Counted from the first letter of the stretch, positions 1 through 5,988 are shown. The stretch: 13,181 bases of DNA from JABWCE01 sp964355045 (GCA_964355045.1 CAYHCM010000101.1:1-13181); one strand, 5' to 3'. The notes: generated by a model not told the origin, from the letters alone. Made by a program: numbers and translations.

Positions 1-283
1 CCAAACAGGTAATGGTTGGAGCCAGTTCAAGAATTGTAGAATCACTCACAATTATGCCGATTGTGGTTTTGGGAATTAAGGGTGTAATGAGCTGGTATGC
101 TGTTTGAACAGTAGTTACAGCTCCCTGAAATACCGAAATTAATACGACAATTGGCAGCGACCCAATACCGATTGTTACCATTTCAGCAAATAACCTCTCT
201 ATATATACACTCAGTTTTTCGGGGCGAGAAAACATACTCCGTATAAACAAAAGGTAGCGCCCGAAATAATAAAAAATAGTCAT
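1..283 (-). CDS. mlaE: MlaE-family ABC transporter permease, N-terminal part (runs off the left edge)
   Basis: Seen: reading the minus strand from the ATG at 283, an open frame runs off the window after about 94 codons. It contains a short N-terminal amphipathic stretch (MTIFYYFGRYLLFIRS), then ERLFAEMVTIGIGSLPIVV, then GAVTTVQTAYQL and DSTILELAPTITCL. Known: these blocks are typical of the MlaE/YrbE permease family, the inner-membrane subunit of the Mla phospholipid transporter, which works with an MlaF-type ATPase and an MlaD-type MCE protein. Family members are usually about 240-270 residues, so roughly the first third is here. Inference: it takes part in lipid traffic between the inner and outer membranes; the ATPase gene would be expected just beyond the left edge. 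It is divergent from the dehydrogenase at 401. Confidence 0.85.
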   Translation of the reverse strand, partial: MTIFYYFGRYLLFIRSMFSRPEKLSVYIERLFAEMVTIGIGSLPIVVLISVFQGAVTTVQTAYQLITPLIPKTTIGIIVSDSTILELAPTITCL

Positions 284-297
284 AAAAATTTAAGGTG

Positions 298-305
298 CAA
301 TATTA
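298..305 (-). promoter_or_regulatory. Candidate -7 element for the MlaE gene (one mismatch)
   Basis: The minus strand reads TAATATTG, one base off the Bacteroidota -7 consensus TAnnTTTG, and ends 14 nt before the ATG at 283. No clear -33 TTTG is visible at the usual distance, so this is a weak call. Confidence 0.35.
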
Positions 306-347
306 ATTAAATTATAGCAGACAGTTTTATTTTTGGAAAATGTTGGG

Positions 348-379
348 AGATTTGACAACTTTTAAAAATTGTCAAATCT
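348..379. promoter_or_regulatory. Perfect 11-bp inverted repeat in the divergent mlaE/SDR intergenic region
   Basis: Seen: AGATTTGACAA at 348-358 is the exact reverse complement of TTGTCAAATCT at 369-379, with a 10-nt A/T spacer (359-368). The site lies just upstream of the -7 element of the plus-strand dehydrogenase (386-393) and in the leader-proximal region of the divergent permease gene. Inference: its position and symmetry suit an operator for a dimeric regulator. A transcription terminator is less likely, because no gene runs into it from either side. Confidence 0.5.
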
Positions 380-385
380 GCTGCT

Positions 386-393
386 TATTTTTG
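386..393 (+). promoter_or_regulatory. -7 promoter element of the SDR gene
   Basis: TATTTTTG matches TAnnTTTG perfectly. It ends only 7 nt before the ATG at 401, so transcription starting a few bases downstream would give an mRNA with almost no leader. No convincing -33 TTTG was found at 19-21 nt upstream. Confidence 0.5.
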
Positions 394-400
394 AAGCATT

Positions 401-1108
401 ATGCCAAGTGTAATAATTACGGGTGGAACCAGAGGAATTGGAAAAAGCCTTGTTCTCAAGTTTGCAAAGCATGGGTTTGATATTGCTACCTGTGCCCGAA
501 ATAACGAGGAATTAGATTTTTTTAAAAAAATACTTTTGAATAAATTTCCACAAAATAAATATTTTATTAAAAAGTGCGATGTTTCTATAAAACAAGAGGT
601 GATGGATTTTGGTGACAAGGCGATGAAAGAATTGGGAATTCCGGATGTGTTAATAAATAATGCCGGTATTTTTTTACCCGGAAAATTAAGTGATGAGGAA
701 GACGGTATTTTCGAAAGTCAGATTAATACCAACGTGGCGGCAGCCTATCATTTAACCCGAAAAATATTACCGGGAATGATTTCAAAAAAGAGCGGATATA
801 TTTTTAATTTTTGCAGCACAGCCAGTATTAAAGCCTATCCCAACGGAGGTTCTTACTGTATCAGCAAGTTTGCAATACTTGGTTTTTCAAAAGTTTTGAG
901 AGAAGAGTGCAAAGAACATAATATACGTGTAAGTTCAATTTTGCCCGGAGCAACCAATACTTCCAGTTGGGAAGGAACAAACCTGCCGCCTGATCGGTTC
1001 ATGCAGCCTGATGATATTGCTGAACTTATATTTAATTTTTACCAAACTCCAATAACTATGAATGTGGAAGAAATCCTTATCAGACCTTTTCTGGGTGATA
1101 TTGAATAA
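401..1108 (+). CDS. Short-chain dehydrogenase/reductase (SDR) family oxidoreductase
   Basis: Seen: 235 residues with the complete classical SDR set. These are the nucleotide-binding TGGTRGIG at residues 7-14, NNAG at 86-89, the structural Asn in NTN (109-111), the catalytic Ser139, Tyr152 and Lys156 (YCISK, with the 13-residue Ser-Tyr spacing usual for the family), and PG at 182-183 after the active site. Arg11 in the first glycine loop and a Cys-Ala-Arg after beta-2 (31-33) would suit NADP(H), which is an inference. The length is normal for a classical SDR and there is no signal peptide, so it is cytoplasmic. The substrate cannot be told from sequence; 3-oxoacyl-ACP-reductase-like and sepiapterin-reductase-like enzymes share these motifs. 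It is a single gene, not joined to the T9SS gene, which follows after a 111-nt gap. Confidence 0.9.
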   Translation: MPSVIITGGTRGIGKSLVLKFAKHGFDIATCARNNEELDFFKKILLNKFPQNKYFIKKCDVSIKQEVMDFGDKAMKELGIPDVLINNAGIFLPGKLSDEEDGIFESQINTNVAAAYHLTRKILPGMISKKSGYIFNFCSTASIKAYPNGGSYCISKFAILGFSKVLREECKEHNIRVSSILPGATNTSSWEGTNLPPDRFMQPDDIAELIFNFYQTPITMNVEEILIRPFLGDIE

Positions 1109-1194
1109 TTTAATATTACGTTTGTTTTACTAACGGATTACTTTCAATATACAAACAGAAAGTTTGGATTATATGTAAATTAAAAAATAATCTT

Positions 1195-1202
1195 TAATAT
1201 TG
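1195..1202 (+). promoter_or_regulatory. Candidate -7 element for the T9SS cargo gene (one mismatch)
   Basis: TAATATTG differs at one position from TAnnTTTG, the same variant as at 298-305. It leaves a leader of about 17 nt ending in AATAAAAACA before the ATG at 1220. The A-rich leader replaces a Shine-Dalgarno site. Confidence 0.35.
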
Positions 1203-1219
1203 TGGCGTAAATAAAAACA

Positions 1220-2503
1220 ATGATGACAAAAAATACTTTTTTAGCTTTAGTAATTACAGCTTCAGCCTTTACAGTTAAGGCTCAAATTTCTAACACCGCC
1301 CCTGATTACCCAAGAGTAGGCAGCCCGGTAGAAAATTCAGATTTGGATAATAATTCAACTTCTCACAAATTAGCCAAAAAGGGCACTGCCGGAAGTGGAT
1401 GGTACAATTATTATCAAAACATAGGCGACCCTAACATTGGTGGTGAGACTTTCGTTTATTTTGGTGATGTTACTTTATGGCCCGATTCGTTACCCGTAAT
1501 GCTCTATCAGGATGGACCAATCCATACCGGAATACATGGTATAGGTCAGGTTTTAGATCCTACAAGTGAATGGTTTCAAACCCCTGAAGCTCCTACACTT
1601 TCTATTTATAATAAATATTCAATTGACTCGATTGCTTTTATCTACAAATACCGACACGTTGTGCCTGGTTCAGTAGATACTTTGGTTATTGATTTTTTCA
1701 ATAATGATAAATTAGTTCCCTTAACATTTGGGGGTGGCGAAAAAACTCTTTCTCCAAAATATATTCCAACCAAAAACAGAAGTAATGACATTACAAGTAC
1801 CGTGAAAATATTATTAAATGAAGATCAAAATACTACAACCTTTTTCTACCCAAAAAGTTCTTCATTTTCTAAAGTTATGAATGTGGCTCTGCCAGCCGTT
1901 ATGAATGTTAAGGAAGGTGGAAGAATGGGTTTTGCTATGACCTTTAGGCCAGGTTTGACTTGGGATATGGGCGATACATTGGTTAATGGCAGAGACTCCA
2001 TCAATCTTCCAAAAAAACAATTAAATTCATTCCAACCTCGTTTTTTACAAGCCGAAACCGGCGTTCCTGATGATACCTATAATTATGCCTTGGTAGCATA
2101 TAGAACCCAACGATACTCTACGCGAACCAATGAATGGTACTATCCGAGCAACGCTCCGGGCGCTAAAAAACGGCATTTGGATGCCTACTTTAAACTTACA
2201 TATTTTAATCTTTCAGCTAAGGACATCAATAATCAGGGATATGGTTTAGGTTCAGTTTATCCTAACCCTGTTAAAGTTGGGAATGATGTTAAAATAGAAT
2301 TTGCGCTGGGCAGAGCCGAAACAGTAAATCTTCAATTGTTTAATTTACTTGGAAGTAAAGTAGCTGATATAGCTTCCGCAAAATTTGGAGCAGGTGAAAA
2401 CAGTGTTATCTATAATACTTCCGATTTAGCTCCTGGCGTTTATGTTTATACACTTACAGCAGGAGGATTCAAATCATCTAAGAAAATTACCGTTATCAAT
2501 TAA
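1220..2503 (+). CDS. Secreted protein with type IX secretion (Por) type A sorting domain; cargo function unknown
   Basis: Seen: 427 residues. An N-terminal Sec signal peptide ends about residue 21 (FLALVITASAFTVKA, cleavage after Ala). The last roughly 87 residues are a typical type A C-terminal sorting domain: YPNP at 347-350, VKIEF, LQLFNLLGSKV, the LAPGVYVYTL block and the end KKITVIN. The central 320 residues are rich in Asp, Asn, Tyr and Trp (GGETFVYFGDVTLWPDSLP, for example) and match no domain I recognise. Known: such proteins cross the inner membrane by Sec and the outer membrane by T9SS; the sorting domain is removed and the cargo is anchored or released. The gene starts with two adjacent ATG codons (1220 and 1223), and either could be used. 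It is transcribed alone and ends at the terminator at 2523-2558. Confidence 0.9.
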   Translation: MMTKNTFLALVITASAFTVKAQISNTAPDYPRVGSPVENSDLDNNSTSHKLAKKGTAGSGWYNYYQNIGDPNIGGETFVYFGDVTLWPDSLPVMLYQDGPIHTGIHGIGQVLDPTSEWFQTPEAPTLSIYNKYSIDSIAFIYKYRHVVPGSVDTLVIDFFNNDKLVPLTFGGGEKTLSPKYIPTKNRSNDITSTVKILLNEDQNTTTFFYPKSSSFSKVMNVALPAVMNVKEGGRMGFAMTFRPGLTWDMGDTLVNGRDSINLPKKQLNSFQPRFLQAETGVPDDTYNYALVAYRTQRYSTRTNEWYYPSNAPGAKKRHLDAYFKLTYFNLSAKDINNQGYGLGSVYPNPVKVGNDVKIEFALGRAETVNLQLFNLLGSKVADIASAKFGAGENSVIYNTSDLAPGVYVYTLTAGGFKSSKKITVIN

Positions 2504-2522
2504 TAAAAAAATATTCATTTAT

Positions 2523-2558
2523 AAAAAAAGTCCTTCAAATTTTTGGAGGACTTTTTTT
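2523..2558. terminator. Strong bidirectional intrinsic terminator between convergent genes
   Basis: Seen: a run of seven A plus GTCCT (2523-2534) pairs with AGGAC plus seven T (2547-2558). Inside, CAAA (2536-2539) pairs with TTTG (2542-2545), so almost the whole segment forms one hairpin with a tiny TT loop. The A and T runs give a U tract on either strand, so it serves both the T9SS gene (stop at 2503) and the thioesterase gene. The latter's stop codon (2557-2559) overlaps the right arm. Confidence 0.85.
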
Positions 2559-3024
2559 ATTTGGGTAAATCAATAATACACATGATGGCTTTGGCCTTAT
2601 TGGTAATTATTTCTTCTCCCATATTATTAATTACAGTAACTTCACCTTCACAAAAATGAAGCCGCGAACCCGGTTTATCCACCCAGCCTTTTGCAATAAG
2701 TTTAGACCCAACTCCCGGATTGTAATAAAAAATATTCATATCAGCAGTTACCACTCCTTTGCCTTGTGGCAATAATGTAAATGCCGAAAATCCCATAACA
2801 ATATCCAAACAGGTAGCCGTTAAGCCTCCATGTAAAAATCCGTGTTGCTGTAAATGTTTTTGTTCAATAATCAATTCTCCTTCAATATATCCGGCCTCAA
2901 TTTTTGTAATTTCAAAACCAATCAGTTTCATAAAAAACTGTTTTTCCAAAGCTTTTACTAGGGTGGTTTCAAAATCAGGATTTGAAATGGTATAGTTTTT
3001 ACTTTTTATTTCATAATAATTCAT
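2557..3024 (-). CDS. PaaI-family hotdog-fold acyl-CoA thioesterase
   Basis: Seen: 155 residues. The core motif HGGLTATCLDIVMG (about 65-78) is the PaaI/YbgC-type hotdog signature: the HGG turn starts the long central helix and Asp74 occupies the usual catalytic acidic position. It is followed by the beta-strand block VTADMNIFYYNPGVGSKLIAKGWV (93-115). Known: such enzymes hydrolyse the thioester of acyl- or aryl-CoA as a cytoplasmic dimer or tetramer. The substrate is not predictable here. The start ATG at 3024 follows an A-rich stretch (AAAAAAAGAG on the minus strand). It lies downstream of the TPR gene on the same strand with a 94-nt gap holding two copies of a repeat, so it may or may not be cotranscribed. 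Confidence 0.85.
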   Translation of the reverse strand: MNYYEIKSKNYTISNPDFETTLVKALEKQFFMKLIGFEITKIEAGYIEGELIIEQKHLQQHGFLHGGLTATCLDIVMGFSAFTLLPQGKGVVTADMNIFYYNPGVGSKLIAKGWVDKPGSRLHFCEGEVTVINNMGEEIITNKAKAIMCIIDLPK

Positions 3025-3041
3025 CTCTTTTTTTATTTATT

Positions 3042-3062
3042 GGTATTATCGAATCTTTGATT
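3042..3062. repeat. 21-bp direct repeat, copy 1
   Basis: GGTATTATCGAATCTTTGAT plus one T; it matches the copy at 3095-3115 at 20 of 21 positions (T3058 against C3111). It lies in the gap between the TPR and thioesterase genes. Confidence 0.7.
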
Positions 3063-3094
3063 TGATAATTATTTTAAATCTATTTTTAGTCAGG

Positions 3095-3115
3095 GGTATT
3101 ATCGAATCTTCGATT
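3095..3115. repeat. 21-bp direct repeat, copy 2, containing an inverted repeat
   Basis: This copy contains ATCGAA-TC-TTCGAT (3101-3114), a 6-bp palindromic hairpin with a 2-nt centre. The copies start 53 bp apart. It could be a duplicated regulator-binding site or a remnant of a dispersed repeat; a shorter echo (CGAAGATT on the minus strand) lies in the end of the TPR gene near 3121-3129. Confidence 0.65.
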
Positions 3116-3118
3116 ACA

Positions 3119-3445
3119 TCAATCTTCGTCATATAATAGTTCGTTTAATGCCGACCGTAATTCGGCAGCAGCATGGGTTTCTTTATTTTTATCAGCAATT
3201 TTAATCCCCTTCTCAAATATTTCTTTTGCTGCTTCAGCATCACCTTCCTTTAAAATTAATTTTCCATAATGGTAATAGGTAGCTGAATAATCGGGGTTAT
3301 TTATAATAAGTTTTTCAAAAATAGTTTTGGCTAAGTTGGTTTCGTCAATTCCTAAATATTCAATAGCCAGCGCATAATTGAGAAATTCATCTTCAGGGCT
3401 GTCATTTAAAAACGTTTTAATTTGTTCAATGCGTGAATTTTCCAA
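3119..3445 (-). CDS. Small tetratricopeptide-repeat (TPR) protein, probable TTG start
   Basis: Seen: 108 residues beginning MENSRIEQIKTFLND if read from TTG at 3445. It has about two TPR-like helix pairs: NYALAIEYLGIDETNLAKTIFEKLIINNP, then YHYGKLILKEGDAEAAKEIFEKGIKIA. A C-terminal helix follows. The frame stays open up to an ATG at 3595, but that extension would run antisense over the first 104 nt of etfB and read through the promoters, and the protein contains no other Met. A perfect minus-strand -7 element (3475-3482) places the transcript start near 3470, 25 nt ahead of the TTG. Known: TPRs bind other proteins; no specific role can be given. It is cytoplasmic, with no signal peptide in the short form. 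Confidence 0.75.
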   Translation of the reverse strand: MENSRIEQIKTFLNDSPEDEFLNYALAIEYLGIDETNLAKTIFEKLIINNPDYSATYYHYGKLILKEGDAEAAKEIFEKGIKIADKNKETHAAAELRSALNELLYDED

Positions 3446-3466
3446 AATTTTATAAGTATGTATTTG

Positions 3467-3474
3467 TACTTTTG
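3467..3474 (+). promoter_or_regulatory. -7 promoter element of the etfB-etfA-BFN operon
   Basis: TACTTTTG matches TAnnTTTG exactly and is followed by CA, as is common at such sites. It leaves about 17 nt (including ATTTAAATTT) to the ATG at 3492. It directly abuts the minus-strand -7 element at 3475-3482. Confidence 0.6.
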
Positions 3475-3482
3475 CAAACCTA
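3475..3482 (-). promoter_or_regulatory. -7 promoter element of the TPR gene, facing the etfB promoter
   Basis: The minus strand reads TAGGTTTG, a perfect TAnnTTTG. Together with the etfB element the top strand reads TACTTTTGCAAACCTA, two -7 elements pointing at each other with no bases between. Confidence 0.55.
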
Positions 3483-3491
3483 TTTAAATTT

Positions 3492-4229
3492 ATGCGAATA
3501 TTAGTATGTTTAAGTGTTGTTCCCGACACTACTTCAAAAATCACCTTTAAAGACAATAACAGCAAATTCAATTCAGATGGCGTAGTGTTTATCATTAATC
3601 CTTATGATGAACTGGCTTTAACAAAAGCACTCGAAATTGCTGAAAATAATAATGGAAGCGTTACTGTAATTAACGTTGGATTAATTGATACGGAACCGAG
3701 TATCAGAAAAGCACTTGCCATTGGAGCTGCTGATGCCATAAGAATAAATACTGAGCCTAAAGATGCGCTTTTTGTTGCTACACAAATAGCTAAAGTGGCT
3801 AAAGAAAACAGCTATGATATTATTTTAACAGGTCGTGAATCAATAGATTATAACGGTGGATTGGTTTGTGGATTATTGGGTGAATTATTAAATATTCCTT
3901 CAATCAATGTAGTAACCAAATTGGAATTGCAGAATGGGAAAGCCATTTTATCACGCGATATTGACGGAGGCCGCGAAGAAATAGAATCTTCTTTACCTTT
4001 CGTGGCAAGCGCTCAAAAAGATTTATGTGAGCCCCGTATTCCAAATATGCGTGGAATAATGGGTGCACGAACTAAACCTTTGGTAGTATTAGAACCTGTA
4101 GCCGAAAATGATTTTGCCGATTACGTATCTTTTGAATTACCCGAACCTAAAAAGGGCGTTAGAATGATAGACGCCGCCAATGCCGGAGAATTAATGGACT
4201 TATTACGAAACGAGAAAAAACTTATCTAA
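3492..4229 (+). CDS. etfB: Electron transfer flavoprotein subunit beta
   Basis: Seen: 245 residues with the EtfB adenine-nucleotide alpha-hydrolase-like fold motifs. These are INPYDELALTKALEIA (35-50), IRKALAIGAADAIRI (71-85), YDIILTGRESIDYNGG (108-123) and the C-terminal subunit signature EPRIPNMRGIMGARTKPL (180-197). Known: EtfB pairs with EtfA to make a heterodimer. EtfA holds the redox FAD and EtfB a structural AMP (or, in bifurcating types, a second FAD). ETF takes electrons from acyl-CoA dehydrogenases and passes them to ETF:quinone oxidoreductase. Here the gene heads an operon: 12 nt separate it from etfA. Which ETF type this is (plain or bifurcating) cannot be settled by eye. Confidence 0.95.
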   Translation: MRILVCLSVVPDTTSKITFKDNNSKFNSDGVVFIINPYDELALTKALEIAENNNGSVTVINVGLIDTEPSIRKALAIGAADAIRINTEPKDALFVATQIAKVAKENSYDIILTGRESIDYNGGLVCGLLGELLNIPSINVVTKLELQNGKAILSRDIDGGREEIESSLPFVASAQKDLCEPRIPNMRGIMGARTKPLVVLEPVAENDFADYVSFELPEPKKGVRMIDAANAGELMDLLRNEKKLI

Positions 4230-4241
4230 GAATAATATACA

Positions 4242-5201
4242 ATGTCAATAATAGTATTTACCGAACACGAGAACGGAGCTTTTAAAAAATCAAGTTTTGA
4301 AGCTTTAACCTATGCACAGGATGTAGGCGTTAATAGAAATACGTCGGTAACGGCTGTAGTAATTGATGGTTCTAATCTTAATCTTTCGGAACTTGGAAAT
4401 TACGGAGCAAACGCAGTAATATCGGTTAAAGGAACTAATCTTGATAAATTTTCGGCTGAAGCTTCCAGCCATTCAATTGCCGAAGTTGCCAAAACTGAAA
4501 ATGCTGAAATAATAATTATTTCGAATACCTATACCGGAAAATCTGTTGCGCCGAGGGTGGCAGTTAAACTGGGTGCAGGTATTGTTACGGGAGTAGTTAG
4601 CTTGCCCGATAATGAACTAAGCGTAAAAAAAACTGCTTTTTCGAATAAGGCCATAGCGTATGTAAAATTAAAATCTATAAAAAAAGTTTTTTGCCTGATT
4701 CCGAATTCTTATGAGATAAAGAATTATGAACTCAATCCTACTATTAAAGAAGTTACGCTAGATGTTGACAATTCATTAATCCATACCAAATCACTACATA
4801 TTAATAAAGCTTCCGGAAAAATTGCCTTGACCGAAGCCGAAATTGTAGTTTCAGGAGGAAGGGGAATGAAAGGGCCCGAGAACTGGGGAATGATAGAAGA
4901 ATTGGCTGAAATTTTAGGAGCCGCCACTGCCTGCTCAAAACCTGTAGCCGATATGGATTGGCGACCGCATGCCGAACACGTTGGACAAACTGGTATTACT
5001 ATTAAGCCAAATTTGTACATTGCTTTAGGTATCTCAGGTGCCATTCAGCATTTGGCTGGGGTTAGTTCCAGCAAGGTAATTTGTGTAATAAATAAAGATG
5101 CAGAGGCTCCTTTTTTTAAGGCGGCCGATTATGGAATAGTTGGCGATGTTTTTGAAGTTTTGCCAAAGCTAATTGAAAGGGCTAAACAGTTAAAAAATTA
5201 A
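4242..5201 (+). CDS. etfA: Electron transfer flavoprotein subunit alpha
   Basis: Seen: 319 residues. The N-terminal ETF domain is followed by the FAD-binding C-terminal domain, with all the usual blocks: VSGGRGMKGPENW (203-215), SKPVADMDWRPHAEHVGQTG (232-251, with conserved Arg241 and the VGQTG flavin loop), YIALGISGAIQHLAG (259-273), INKDAEAPFF (283-292) and ADYGIVGD (295-302). The length is normal. Known: this subunit carries the FAD that accepts electrons from dehydrogenases in fatty-acid and amino-acid oxidation. It sits between etfB (12 nt upstream) and the BFN gene (3 nt downstream), so the three are almost certainly cotranscribed and probably translationally coupled. No ETF:quinone oxidoreductase or acyl-CoA dehydrogenase gene is in the window. 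Confidence 0.96.
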   Translation: MSIIVFTEHENGAFKKSSFEALTYAQDVGVNRNTSVTAVVIDGSNLNLSELGNYGANAVISVKGTNLDKFSAEASSHSIAEVAKTENAEIIIISNTYTGKSVAPRVAVKLGAGIVTGVVSLPDNELSVKKTAFSNKAIAYVKLKSIKKVFCLIPNSYEIKNYELNPTIKEVTLDVDNSLIHTKSLHINKASGKIALTEAEIVVSGGRGMKGPENWGMIEELAEILGAATACSKPVADMDWRPHAEHVGQTGITIKPNLYIALGISGAIQHLAGVSSSKVICVINKDAEAPFFKAADYGIVGDVFEVLPKLIERAKQLKN

Positions 5202-5204
5202 ATA

Positions 5205-5807
5205 ATGGCAACAAAGGTTAAATTAGAAGTTGTAGGATTAACTTCGGGGCAAACCCAGAGTGGATCCTACACCTTAATTATGGGTGAAAAAGGCAGCAGA
5301 GTGAAATTACCAATCGTAATTGGAAATTATGAAGCTCAAACCATTGCCTTTGAAATGGAAGGCTTAAAACCTTCCAGACCTATGACCCATGATTTATTCA
5401 AAAGTTTTGCTGAAGCTTTTCGGATAAAGTTGGTTGAAGTTTATATCAACGATTTAATTGAAGGTATTTTTTATTCCCAACTAATTTTTGAAATGAATGG
5501 AAGCCCCATGAATATTGACGCCCGTACATCTGATGCCATTAGTTTGGCCCTGCGTTTTAAAAGTCCGATATATATTAATAAATCAATATTAGACAATGCC
5601 GGTATTGTATTGGAAGAAGAGGATACGGATTCGCCGGCCAGACCTAATGACGACATGCCGCCAATGGGAGCCACTCCTTTTAAAACCAATTTTAATAATT
5701 TAACCCTAAATGAACTGGAAGAATTATTGAAAGAAGCACTGGCCGAAGAAGACTATGACAGGGCTGCATTGATAAGGGATGAAATTACTATGAGGAATAT
5801 GAGTTAA
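5205..5807 (+). CDS. Bifunctional nuclease family protein (DUF151/BFN domain plus UVR motif)
   Basis: Seen: 200 residues. Residues 1 to about 135 form a BFN (DUF151) domain with LPIVIGNYEAQTIAFEMEGL (35-54), RPMTHDLF (58-65) and the signature NIDARTSDAISLALRFKSPI (103-122). A linker rich in Pro and Asp (141-160) leads to a C-terminal UvrB/UvrC-type helical motif, LEELLKEALAEEDYDRAALIRDEI (about 171-194). Known: DUF151 proteins have been described as nucleases in plants and fungi; in bacteria the role is largely unproven, and the UVR motif suggests a protein-protein contact. It begins 3 nt after the etfA stop. From memory, this three-gene order recurs in Bacteroidota, which would imply a conserved though unexplained link with ETF. 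Confidence 0.9.
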   Translation: MATKVKLEVVGLTSGQTQSGSYTLIMGEKGSRVKLPIVIGNYEAQTIAFEMEGLKPSRPMTHDLFKSFAEAFRIKLVEVYINDLIEGIFYSQLIFEMNGSPMNIDARTSDAISLALRFKSPIYINKSILDNAGIVLEEEDTDSPARPNDDMPPMGATPFKTNFNNLTLNELEELLKEALAEEDYDRAALIRDEITMRNMS

Positions 5808-5963
5808 GGGGTAAACAACAAAAAACAAATAACAAATAACAAATTCCAAATTCCAAAAGAAACTATTCTCAAACCATACAATGGTTCAAACGGTTTGATT
5901 TTTAATTTTTAAAATATTGGAGCTTATTTGTTTTTTGTTTTTTAATATTTGAATCTTTACCCC
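5808..5963. repeat. 156-bp AT-rich composite inverted-repeat element (MITE-like)
   Basis: Seen: the outer ends are GGGGTAAA (5808-5815) and TTTACCCC (5956-5963). A perfect 16-bp inverted repeat, AACAAAAAACAAATAA (5817-5832), pairs with 5924-5939. A third pair, TCAAACC (5869-5875) and GGTTTGA (5892-5898), encloses a second small hairpin, AACCAT-ACA-ATGGTT (5872-5886). The left arm also holds five degenerate 7-bp units (ACAAATA, ACAAATA, ACAAATT, CCAAATT, CCAAAAG; 5825-5859). The element begins on the base after the BFN stop codon and ends 1 nt before the -7 element of the next gene. Inference: it is a non-coding repeat of the MITE or REP-like kind, able to fold as one long RNA hairpin and perhaps to end the etf transcript. 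Confidence 0.65.
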
Positions 5964-5964
5964 C

Positions 5965-5972
5965 TATATTTG
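5965..5972 (+). promoter_or_regulatory. -7 promoter element of the DUF6580 gene
   Basis: TATATTTG followed by CA is a perfect TAnnTTTG match, with a 16-nt A-rich leader to the ATG at 5989. Any upstream contacts would fall inside the inverted-repeat element ending at 5963. Confidence 0.6.
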
Positions 5973-5988
5973 CATCAGAAAAAAAACC

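Noticed and set aside
385..618. Minus-strand open frame of 77 codons inside the SDR gene
   Set aside because: Antisense shadow of a gene with full SDR motifs; low-complexity composition and no promoter.
3042..3115. CRISPR-like direct repeats
   Set aside because: Only two 21-bp copies, with a single 32-bp gap and no cas gene nearby.
3446..3595. N-terminal extension of the TPR protein to an ATG at 3595
   Set aside because: It overlaps etfB antisense, crosses both promoters and shows no TPR-like sequence; a TTG start at 3445 fits better.
4724..5044. Minus-strand frame of 106 codons inside etfA
   Set aside because: Antisense shadow; etfA carries all its family motifs here.
5825..5859. Five 7-bp units considered as iterons or an origin
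   Set aside because: The units are degenerate and A-rich, no replication gene is nearby, and they form one arm of the larger inverted-repeat element.
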